The notes beneath the pieces were generated by a model. That model was not told where the DNA came from. It did not search any database and saw only the letters and a program-made list of their open reading frames with translations. A stretch of 10,230 bases of DNA from Bog-793 sp050014835 (GTDB lineage: Bacteria; Actinomycetota; Acidimicrobiia; Acidimicrobiales; Bog-793): the NCBI GenBank assembly GCA_050014835.1, contig JBEKCO010000061.1:1-10230 (forward strand). The letters run 5' to 3'. Positions 1 through 5,462 of this stretch are shown piece by piece. A program made the translations under genes and the position numbers. Position 1 is the first letter of the stretch. Each line of letters opens with the position of its first letter.

Positions 1-674
1 GGTGTGCGCCTCGACGGCAAGAAGGAGCTCGTCGCGATCTCAGACGGCTACAGGGAGTCCACCGACTCCTGGGCGGCATTACTCCGAGACCTGCGCCACC
101 GCGACATGCGGGCACCGATCGTCGCGGTCGGCGACGGTGCGCTCGGATCCGGGCGGCCCTTCGCTACGTGTTCCCCGAGACCAAAGAGAAGAGGTGTTGG
201 GTGCACAAGGTCGCGGACATCCTTGACGCCCTGCCCAAGTCCATCCAGCCGCTCGCGAAGAAGATGCTCACCGAGGTGAGAGACGCCGAGGATCGTGAAC
301 ATGCCCGCGACGCGGCCAGGGCTTTCGACAACGAGTTCCACGCCAAGTGGCCGAAAGCCGCCGAGAAGCTCCGTGACGACCTCGAGCCGTTGCTGTACTT
401 CTTCGACTTCCCGGCCGAGCACTGGGTGCACCTGAAGACGTCGAACCCGATCGAGTCGACCTTCTCGACAGTCCGGCTCAGGACGAAGGTGACCAAGGGC
501 CCCGGCTCACGAGCTTCTGGGCTCGCCATGGCCTTCAAGCTCATCGAGGCCGCGGAAAACCGCTGGCGCTACGTCAACGGTGCGGCGCTCGTCGCTCTCG
601 TGCGCGCAGGTGCGAAGTTCAGAAAGGGGGTATTGGTCGAGACAGTTGCGAAGCAGGAGGAGGTCGCCGCGTGA
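1..674 (+). pseudogene. IS256-family transposase, 3' part, frameshifted
   Basis: This is the C-terminal two thirds of an IS256-family (mutator-type) DDE transposase; the 5' end lies outside the window. The reading starts at base 1 with GVRLDGKKELVAISDGYRES and continues to GDGALG, whose Asp fits the second catalytic Asp. Near bases 147-150 the frame shifts: the family sequence expects GALGFWAALR, and one missing base moves the rest into the third frame. That frame reads on as YVFPETKEKRCWVHK, then the Glu-containing NPIESTF motif, then TVRLRTKVTKGPGSR, and stops with TGA at 672-674. An ATG/GTG-initiated ORF from 168 alone would lack the catalytic Asp residues, so the copy is very probably inactive. 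A sequencing error at one base is the alternative. Family assignment is from recognised conserved blocks and is secure. Confidence 0.9.
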
Positions 675-712
675 TCAGCGGGTCGGGCCGATCCACAACT
701 TTTGACTATTCC
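675..712 (+). repeat. probable right end of the IS256 element
   Basis: The bases after the transposase stop include ATCCACAACTTTTGAC (691-706), which resembles the terminal region that commonly follows transposases of this IS256 subgroup. From about base 713 the sequence reads on the minus strand as a different transposase, so the element end is placed at about 707-713. The matching left end is outside the window, so neither the inverted-repeat pair nor a target duplication can be checked. Confidence 0.45.
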
Positions 713-835
713 TCCCTCACCGGCGAGCATCCGCTCACAGGTCTGACGCCGGAGTTCGGCGGGGTAGTGCCTTGGCATGTCTGGCTCCTTACGGGCAGAG
801 CCAAATTGTCCTAAGGGTGGTCCACTCTTTGGGGT
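713..835 (-). mobile_element. IS3-family orfA 5' remnant
   Basis: On the minus strand an ATG at 778-776 opens MPRHYPAELRRQTCERMLAG, a sequence typical of the start of IS3-family OrfA (helix-turn-helix) proteins. After about 22 residues (base 713) the similarity ends abruptly where the IS256 right end begins. The bases from 779 to about 835, on the 5' side of the ATG, would be the element's left terminal region. They include TGGACCACCC read on the minus strand, a plausible outer end. The rest of the IS3 element is not in the window. The simplest reading is that the IS256 copy inserted into, or recombined with, this IS3 element. No function is retained. The family call rests on the N-terminal block only. 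Confidence 0.55.
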
Positions 836-1135
836 CTAGGTCAGAGGTCCCTTGGGAACGTTCGTGTCAACCAAGATCTCCAGCACTTCACCGATTGTCC
901 GTTCTCGGCCGATGGCTTCTCGTAGGGGCAGGTGGGCTTGAATCTCGTAGCGGTTGCGGCGGCCGTCCTTGTTCTTGACCACGTAGCCGGCCGAGGCCAG
1001 GTCGTTTACGACGTCGAAGGCGGTGCGTTCGGTGATGCCCACCATCGTGGCGATGTCGCGCAACCGCACCCCGGGGTCGTGGGCGATGCACACGAGGACC
1101 CGGCCGTGCTTGGTGAGAAAACTCCACGGTACCAT
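836..1135 (-). CDS. winged-helix DNA-binding regulator (MarR/ArsR-like)
   Basis: A 99-residue protein consisting almost entirely of one winged helix-turn-helix domain, so it should be a small cytoplasmic transcriptional regulator. Residues about 14-45 contain the helices (DPGVRLRDIATMVGITERTA then FDVVNDLASAGYV), followed by a basic wing (KNKDGRRNRYEI). No metal-binding or ligand domain is visible. The start is placed at the ATG giving MVPWSFLTKHGRV rather than the ATG seven codons upstream. A TATACT box lies 8 bases before the chosen ATG and no Shine-Dalgarno is seen, as expected for a leaderless transcript. The gene is divergent from hsp20 and shares its spacer, so it may regulate hsp20 and itself. 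Its stop codon lies at the edge of the IS3 remnant, so the last few residues may have been altered by that insertion. The wHTH call is firm; the target is inferred. Confidence 0.75.
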   Translation of the reverse strand: MVPWSFLTKHGRVLVCIAHDPGVRLRDIATMVGITERTAFDVVNDLASAGYVVKNKDGRRNRYEIQAHLPLREAIGRERTIGEVLEILVDTNVPKGPLT

Positions 1136-1141
1136 CGCCAG

Positions 1142-1200
1142 AAAGTATAGCCTCATTTTTCTAGAAGTGAGTTGCTAGTTCTATACGACTAGAGTAGAGT
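1142..1200. promoter_or_regulatory. divergent promoter/operator region between wHTH gene and hsp20
   Basis: For hsp20 (plus strand), TTGCTA at 1172-1177 and TAGAGT at 1195-1200 have a 17-base spacer, a plausible -35/-10 pair. For the regulator (minus strand), TATACT at 1149-1144 lies 8 bases before its ATG. An inverted repeat, CTAGT (1175-1179) and ACTAG (1188-1192) with an 8-base spacer, overlaps the -35 box and spacer of the hsp20 promoter, where a repressor would act. GTATAG (1145-1150) and CTATAC (1181-1186) form a second inverted pair. The spacing does not match the HspR/HAIR site (CTTGAGT-N7-ACTCAAG). Boxes were found by eye. Confidence 0.45.
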
Positions 1201-1270
1201 AAGTTCCAGATCCCGAGGCCCGCCTGTCGCCGACACCGAGTTGCTCGAGAGTCAGCGAAAGGATGTAGCC

Positions 1271-1708
1271 ATGTTGATGCGATTCGAACCATTGAGTGAG
1301 TTCGACCAGATCACTGAGCAGTTGAAGAGAGAACGTCGGGCTTGGCAGATCCCGGTTGACGCCTACCGCCGGGACGACGAGTTCAAGGTCCTGCTCGATC
1401 TACCGGGCACCGATCCGGGTTCCATCGAGCTGACTGTCGATAACGACGTCCTCACCGTGCGAGGCATGCGCACCTGGCTCCGATTCGACGACGATCAGAT
1501 CGCGATTACGGAGCGCCCGAAGGGCGAGTTCAGCCGCCAGCTGTTCCTCGGGGAGAGCCTCGATCGCAACAAGATCACGGCCTCCTACGAAGACGGCGTG
1601 CTCACCGTCACCATCCCGGTGATCGAACAGGCAAAGCCCCGCAAGGTCAAGATCGCCCACGCGGGAGTGGCGGCAAAAACCGTCGCTCCAGCATTGGCCT
1701 CCGTCTAA
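1271..1708 (+). CDS. Hsp20/alpha-crystallin small heat-shock protein
   Basis: A 145-residue ATP-independent holdase chaperone of the small heat-shock family, which binds unfolding proteins as a cytoplasmic oligomer. The alpha-crystallin domain spans about residues 28-118: IPVDAYRRDDEFKVLLDLPG at its start, a mid-domain ERPKGEFSRQLFL strand, and the diagnostic ASYEDGVLTVTIPV block with the G-V-L triplet at 109-111. The short N-terminal arm and the C-terminal AKPRKVKI, which resembles the I-x-I oligomerisation tail, are both present, so the protein looks complete. The start is the ATG at 1271, with AAAGGA 8 bases upstream; a TTG 10 codons earlier is possible but has no ribosome site. It is divergent from a winged-helix regulator and followed by a strong palindrome, so it is probably transcribed alone. 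Stress induction is expected from the family and is not shown here. Confidence 0.93.
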   Translation: MLMRFEPLSEFDQITEQLKRERRAWQIPVDAYRRDDEFKVLLDLPGTDPGSIELTVDNDVLTVRGMRTWLRFDDDQIAITERPKGEFSRQLFLGESLDRNKITASYEDGVLTVTIPVIEQAKPRKVKIAHAGVAAKTVAPALASV

Positions 1709-1742
1709 GGAGTGACCTCGTTTGAGGACGTGACTTTCGGCG

Positions 1743-1782
1743 CAATGAAATCAGCTCCCCTGCAGGGGAGCTGATTTCATTG
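1743..1782. terminator. perfect 40-bp palindrome, probable (bidirectional) terminator
   Basis: The 18-base arm CAATGAAATCAGCTCCCC (1743-1760) is followed by TGCA and then its exact reverse complement (1765-1782). The central TGCA is itself self-complementary, so all 40 bases are palindromic. RNA from either strand would form a stem of up to 18 pairs with a GC-rich top and an A/T-rich base, the form of a bidirectional terminator. It starts 34 bases after the hsp20 stop. There is no long U-tract, only TTTCATT, so termination is likely but not certain. A protein-binding site or recombination site is the alternative. Confidence 0.7.
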
Positions 1783-1876
1783 ATGATGCACCCGCCTGAT
1801 TGTGCGGCGCAGCACGGACTCACGATGGCAACTTGGAGAGTTCGAACGCGTTGAGAAGCGACCGTGAATTCTCCCG

Positions 1877-2041
1877 TCACTGCCGAGGCCGATTGCCGCG
1901 ATCAGCGTGTCCCCAGGTGTAAGGCGCCACAACCCAGGTCACGCCAGCGAGAAGAGGGACGCTGCGACACGGACAACCGAAGGTCATCCCACAGCCGCAC
2001 TCGTGATTGAGGAGCTGCACCTCTTGGCAGGCATCGCACAT
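1877..2041 (-). CDS. possible small cysteine-rich protein
   Basis: A 54-residue frame starting at ATG 2041-2039. The N-terminal half has six cysteines, as C-x2-C (MCDACQEV) followed by HECGCGMTFGCPC, i.e. two closely spaced Cys pairs plus a His that could bind zinc or another metal. The C-terminal half is unremarkable. There is no clear Shine-Dalgarno before the ATG, and I do not recognise the family. In favour of a real gene is the ordered Cys spacing; against it are the missing ribosome site and the absence of coding neighbours. A longer start at 2152 adds residues that look random. Confidence 0.25.
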   Translation of the reverse strand: MCDACQEVQLLNHECGCGMTFGCPCRSVPLLAGVTWVVAPYTWGHADRGNRPRQ

Positions 2042-2688
2042 GCCGCCGGTGGCCACCGGTGACCGCCGTGTGCAACCAAAACGGACATTGGGTGCTGATG
2101 AGGTGGTGGGCCCTCGGGAGCGTCCCAAGGAGGGAACGACATCTGTGGTCAAAAGACCTGCCAGCGCGGCCGGTTCTCACCCTCAACTCCGGCTCTTCGG
2201 TGTGGGTTTACCCCCGAGGGCCCAGCCACAGGTTACGCGTCTAGTTGTTCAGCCGAAAGGAGATTGTCCAACACCGTCCCAGTAGTTCTCGTCAGTCCCG
2301 GCACTCTCGACTCCCGCGCCTACACCATCCCACGGCCGGCCGGATGGCCCCGTTCCACCCTCGACCAGCTACGTCGGCCACGGGGACGATCGTGGGGCGT
2401 CTGACTGCCGGCGGGAAACGGAGCAGACGAATCGACGCTGTGCGCCCATAGTGGAGGCCAGGGCCAGCGCACAGGCGTTGGCAGGGCGAAGGTGAGCTGC
2501 CGCAGCGGTGCGGCGGACAATGCTGCTGAGGTGTTTGCCGGGGCACCGTAGATCAAGGGCACTGGGGCCGGAGTGGATGTCGTCGAGCCCAAACGCGGGC
2601 GGATCTGAGCAGACTGCATTGAAGTCAGCTTGTGCCCGCATTGCACGATCGGCTATTCGTCCTCAAATGCGGACCGCGTCCAAAGAAC

Positions 2689-2701
2689 TATCGTCTGGCC
2701 G
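2689..2701 (+). promoter_or_regulatory. possible leaderless promoter -10 box of the first GH130 gene
   Basis: TATCGT at 2689-2694 fits the actinobacterial TAnnnT -10 pattern and ends 7 bases before the ATG at 2702, which would place the transcript start at or next to the ATG. No Shine-Dalgarno precedes this ATG, and no good -35 box is visible. The same arrangement is seen for the wHTH gene. Identified by eye only. Confidence 0.3.
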
Positions 2702-3742
2702 ATGAGCCACAGGGCCGACCCACGTGAGCTGTTCCAGCGCTTCGAGGGCAACCCGATCCTGCGTCCACACGACTTCCCCAATCTGGTCAACGCGGTGTTC
2801 AACCCGGGCGCCACAGTCGTCGACGGCCGAACGCTGTTGCTGTTACGCGTCGAGTACCGCACCGGTCTCTCCTCTCTCGTTGTGGCGACCAGCAAAGACG
2901 GTCTGACGGGTTGGGAGATCGACCCGGTTCGGGGACTGCAGGCACGGTCGGACCGTTTCGAGGAGCACTGGGGGATCGAGGACCCGAGGATCACCCGAGT
3001 CGGTGACGAGTACTTCGTCGTCTATGTCGGGTACTCCACCGCTGGGCCGCTCGTCTGTCTGGCTAAGACGCGTGACTTCGTGCAATGGGAGCGTAGCGGT
3101 ATCCTCCAGCCGCCCGAGGACAAAGACGCCGCACTTTTCCCGACGACCTTCGATAGACGGTGGGCGCTGATTCACAGGCCGGCACCGGCGATGTCGGGGT
3201 TGGGCGCTCACATCTGGCTGTCGTTCAGCCCCGATCTACGCCACTGGGGTGACGCCCGCGTGCTGCTCGCGGCACGGCACGGTGGTTGGTGGGACGCCAA
3301 TAAGGTGGGGCTCGGGCCCCCGCCGCTCCTCACCAAGGATGGTTGGCTGCTTTGCTACCACGGGGTGCGGGTCACTGCAGCCGGGTCGATCTACCGGCTC
3401 GGGTTGGCATTGCTGGACAGGAACGACCCGACGAGGGTTCTGGCGCGCGGAAACGAGTGGGTGTTCGGTCCCCACGAACCCTACGAACAATCGGGCGACG
3501 TGCCCGAAGTCGTGTTCCCGTGCGGTTGGGTCCTGCGCGACGATGGCGACACCCTGCACGTCTACTACGGCGCCGCGGACAGCGTGGTCTGCCTGGCCGA
3601 GGCGAGTCTGGAGAAGCTGCTCAGCCACCTCGAAGAGCACCCGTACCCGCTGGACGAAGAGCACCCGTACCCGCTGGATGAAGAGCACCCGTACCCCGCG
3701 CCTGTCGTTGGACGCCCACCGATCGCCGATGTGGCGACGTAG
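2702..3742 (+). CDS. GH130-family beta-mannoside hydrolase/phosphorylase
   Basis: A 346-residue five-bladed beta-propeller enzyme of glycoside hydrolase family 130, whose characterised members phosphorolyse or hydrolyse beta-mannosides. Conserved blocks appear in order: EGNPIL (15-20), NAVFNPGAT (30-38), LLLLRVEYR (45-53), GIEDPR (91-96; the Asp is the expected general acid), KDAALFP (141-147), IHRP (157-160), KVGLGPPP with GWLLCYHGV (201-222), ALLDRNDPTRVLAR (236-249), GDVPEVVFPCG (265-275) and YYGAADS. FNPGAT and LLLLRVE recall the branch acting on beta-1,2-mannooligosaccharides, but I cannot separate phosphorylase from hydrolase by eye. There is no signal peptide, so it should be cytoplasmic. 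The C-terminus carries an octapeptide repeated about three times and rich in Pro and acidic residues (311-333), outside the fold. The ATG at 2702 is chosen because family similarity begins just after it; a GTG at 2630 would add 24 unrelated residues. Confidence 0.85.
   Translation: MSHRADPRELFQRFEGNPILRPHDFPNLVNAVFNPGATVVDGRTLLLLRVEYRTGLSSLVVATSKDGLTGWEIDPVRGLQARSDRFEEHWGIEDPRITRVGDEYFVVYVGYSTAGPLVCLAKTRDFVQWERSGILQPPEDKDAALFPTTFDRRWALIHRPAPAMSGLGAHIWLSFSPDLRHWGDARVLLAARHGGWWDANKVGLGPPPLLTKDGWLLCYHGVRVTAAGSIYRLGLALLDRNDPTRVLARGNEWVFGPHEPYEQSGDVPEVVFPCGWVLRDDGDTLHVYYGAADSVVCLAEASLEKLLSHLEEHPYPLDEEHPYPLDEEHPYPAPVVGRPPIADVAT
3632..3700 (+). repeat. 24-bp tandem repeat in the GH130 C-terminus
   Basis: GAAGAGCACCCGTACCCG begins each unit: 3632-3655, 3656-3679 (differing at one base, GAC to GAT) and a partial third at 3680-3700. 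It is in frame and encodes EEHPYPLD repeated, giving an acidic, Pro/Tyr-rich tail. The near identity of the copies means the expansion is recent or kept uniform. Confidence 0.95.
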
Positions 3743-3749
3743 TGGGCGG

Positions 3750-3843
3750 AGGGCAGGTCACCCGGACCAGCGTTGTCGACGCCGCCGGTGAGCAGCCGGT
3801 CGAGTTCCTCGCGCACGAGCACGGACGGGGGTAGCTTCCTCAT
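3750..3843 (-). pseudogene. possible IS256-type transposase N-terminal remnant
   Basis: On the minus strand, from ATG 3843-3841, the frame reads MRKLPPSVLVREELDRLLTG followed by GVDNAG. This resembles the N-terminus of one group of actinobacterial IS256-family transposases. After about 27 residues the similarity is lost, and the frame runs into the antisense of the GH130 gene. If correct, an insertion decayed here between the first GH130 gene and the glycosyltransferase operon. The match is short and from memory, so the call is tentative. Confidence 0.3.
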
Positions 3844-3903
3844 TGGCCTGGGCCTGCTTGTCATTGGTTCGCGCTAACGACACGGTTGCTCAGGCCGAAC
3901 CCA

Positions 3904-3937
3904 TTTACAGGGAAGTCAGCTTTACAGGGAAGTCAGC
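3904..3937. repeat. 17-bp perfect tandem duplication
   Basis: TTTACAGGGAAGTCAGC occurs at 3904-3920 and again, with no gap, at 3921-3937. Read on the minus strand it lies upstream of the transposase-like relic, with CTGACTTCCCTGTAAA, so it could be a duplicated insertion-sequence terminus. The duplication is certain; its IS origin is inferred. Confidence 0.9.
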
Positions 3938-4277
3938 ACGTCATCCCGCCGCGCTGCCGACCTAGTCGGTTTGCTCGGCGCTGCAATACGGGGCGAGCTC
4001 ACCCTGCCTGACCTTCCCCCTCGGGAGACCGGGCCCGTTGACAGGTTCGGGGCCAGCTTGGACGGGGCGGGCCATGAGACGGCCGCAGCCGACCCGACTC
4101 AAGTCGCCTCGCCGCGCCACGGCACTATCGCGCCCGGACGTTGGGATATCGCGGTAGTCTTGCCTTGGTAGTTCCCCTTGGAAGAGTCGCTTCGCTTGGG
4201 CAGGACGGTCGTCTAGGACCACCGGTTATCGCCCCGTGCAGGTTTGACGCCTCGACCGAGCATCTTCGAGGAGTCCT

Positions 4278-5462
4278 ATGCGCGTCCCGGGTTCACCCAT
4301 TCCGCCGTTTGGCGGAGAGCGCTTTCGCACCCCGTCTTTCGGGATACTCAGCACCTACCCCCCGACCGCATGCGGGATGGCGACATTCAGCGTCGCTCTT
4401 GCCCACGGCTTGGTTGCAAACGGTGCCGAGGTGAGCGTCGTGCGAGTGGCGGACGGATCGCCCGCTTCCAGCAAGCGGGTCATCGGAGAACTCGTAAATG
4501 GCTCCCCCCAGTCCGTGGCAGCGAGCTCGGAACTGCTCAACCGGTGCGACGTGGCGATCGTGCAGCACGAGTACGGCCTCTATGGTGGCCCCGATGGCGA
4601 CGAGGTGCTGGATGTCCTCGGTGGCCTCCACATCCCGTCCATCGTGATCGCCCACACGATTCTCAGTAACCCCACTGCGCACCAACGGTCCATTCTCGTC
4701 GCGATCGCCGCGATAGCAGACCGGGTGATCGTCATGTCGGACGCGGCCCGAGACAGACTTTGCAACCAGTTCAACGTCGACCCAACGATTGTCGAGACCA
4801 TCCCACACGGGGCGGCGATCCCTAAGGGTCGAGCCTGGCACGAGCCCGCGGCTCAGCCGACGATCTTGACCTGGGGCCTCATCGGACCGGGCAAAGGCAT
4901 CGAGCGGGTGATCGACGCGATGCGGTCATTGCATCGCCTTCCGGCGCGACCTCGTTACCTCGTAGCGGGCCAGACCCATCCGAAGGTGCTCGCCCTCGAC
5001 GGCGAGGCTTACCGTCATGCCCGTATCGAACAGGCCTTAAGCAACGGGGTTGGAGACTCGGTCTTCTTCGACGCCGCCTACCGGGATGTGGCGTCCCTCA
5101 CGGCACTGATCCAGTCGTGCGCTGTAGTCGTACTGCCCTACGACTCTGTGGACCAGGTGACCTCCGGCGTGCTCGTTGAGGCCATCGCGGCGGGCAGGCC
5201 GGTGGTTGCCACGGCTTTTCCCCACGCCGTCGAGTTGTTGGCGAGCGGGGCGGGCATCGTCGTCGACCGTGACGACCCGGCGGCGCTGGTCCTAGCCCTG
5301 CGCCGGGTGCTCGTCGAACCGGGGCTCGCTGACCGCATGGCGGCGGAAGCGTCACGACTGGCGCCGAGCATGGGCTGGTCGGTGGTCGCGGGAGCATACG
5401 TGGACCTGGCGAATCGTCTTCTTAGCGAAAGCCTGGCAAGCGAAAGCCTGGCATCGGTGTGA
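4278..5462 (+). CDS. GT4-family glycosyltransferase (GT-B fold)
   Basis: A 394-residue retaining glycosyltransferase of the GT4 type, expected to transfer a sugar from a nucleotide donor in the cytoplasm. The acceptor-side N-terminal half has GILSTYPPTACGMATF (22-37), with the Gly-rich turn of this group, and IVQHEYGLYGG (94-104). The donor half begins near IPHG (175-178), followed by WGLIGPGKGIE (199-209), whose Lys/Glu pair is typical of donor phosphate and sugar contacts. SGVLVEAIAAGRPVVAT (296-312) contains the last Glu of the E-x7-E motif (E301); the first position is Gln293, not Glu. No TM segment or signal is seen. GAGGAG lies 4 bases before the ATG, supporting the start. The C-terminus ends in a duplicated SESLA. 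The stop overlaps the GTG of the next gene by 4 bases, so the two are coupled. The sugar is not deducible; mannose is suggested only by the GH130 neighbours. Confidence 0.88.
   Translation: MRVPGSPIPPFGGERFRTPSFGILSTYPPTACGMATFSVALAHGLVANGAEVSVVRVADGSPASSKRVIGELVNGSPQSVAASSELLNRCDVAIVQHEYGLYGGPDGDEVLDVLGGLHIPSIVIAHTILSNPTAHQRSILVAIAAIADRVIVMSDAARDRLCNQFNVDPTIVETIPHGAAIPKGRAWHEPAAQPTILTWGLIGPGKGIERVIDAMRSLHRLPARPRYLVAGQTHPKVLALDGEAYRHARIEQALSNGVGDSVFFDAAYRDVASLTALIQSCAVVVLPYDSVDQVTSGVLVEAIAAGRPVVATAFPHAVELLASGAGIVVDRDDPAALVLALRRVLVEPGLADRMAAEASRLAPSMGWSVVAGAYVDLANRLLSESLASESLASV
5424..5453 (+). repeat. 15-bp tandem duplication at the end of the GT4 gene
   Basis: AGCGAAAGCCTGGCA is present at 5424-5438 and 5439-5453 without a gap. 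It is in frame and duplicates SESLA just before the stop, extending the C-terminus by five residues without disturbing the fold. Confidence 0.95.

Larger units (their letters stand above)
1783..2701. other. long intergenic stretch without a convincing gene
   Basis: More than 900 bases between the hsp20 terminator and the first GH130 gene. Open frames here on both strands read as low-complexity Pro/Arg/Ser-rich translations without recognisable domains, typical of chance frames in GC-rich DNA. The one exception worth recording is the cysteine-rich minus-strand frame at 1877-2041. No tRNA, rRNA, CRISPR or clear IS fragment was recognised. The last bases hold a possible promoter for the GH130 gene. 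Confidence 0.6.
3743..4277. other. intergenic region with apparent transposase relic
   Basis: A 535-bp gap between the two parts of the carbohydrate locus. Its left half carries a probable minus-strand transposase 5' relic and a 17-bp tandem duplication, described separately. From about 3940 to 4267 I see no gene. A TTGACA at 4038-4043 has no matching -10 at the usual spacing, so no promoter is called, although one for the downstream operon should lie here. GAGGAG at 4268-4273 is the ribosome site of the next gene. Confidence 0.55.

Noticed and set aside
1172..1195. HspR-binding HAIR element upstream of hsp20
   Set aside because: The arms (CTAGT/ACTAG) and 8-base spacing do not match CTTGAGT-N7-ACTCAAG.
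2007..2705. Several overlapping open frames on both strands between hsp20 and the GH130 gene
   Set aside because: Their translations are Pro/Arg/Ser-rich, lack domains and ribosome sites, and overlap each other on both strands, as expected by chance in GC-rich DNA.
3249..3864. Long alternative frames overlapping the GH130 gene on both strands
   Set aside because: They are shadow frames of a clearly conserved enzyme gene; only the short transposase-like start at 3843 on the minus strand was kept, at low confidence.
4038..4043. TTGACA as the -35 box of the GT4 operon promoter
   Set aside because: No acceptable -10 box lies 16-18 bases downstream, and it is more than 200 bases before the start codon.
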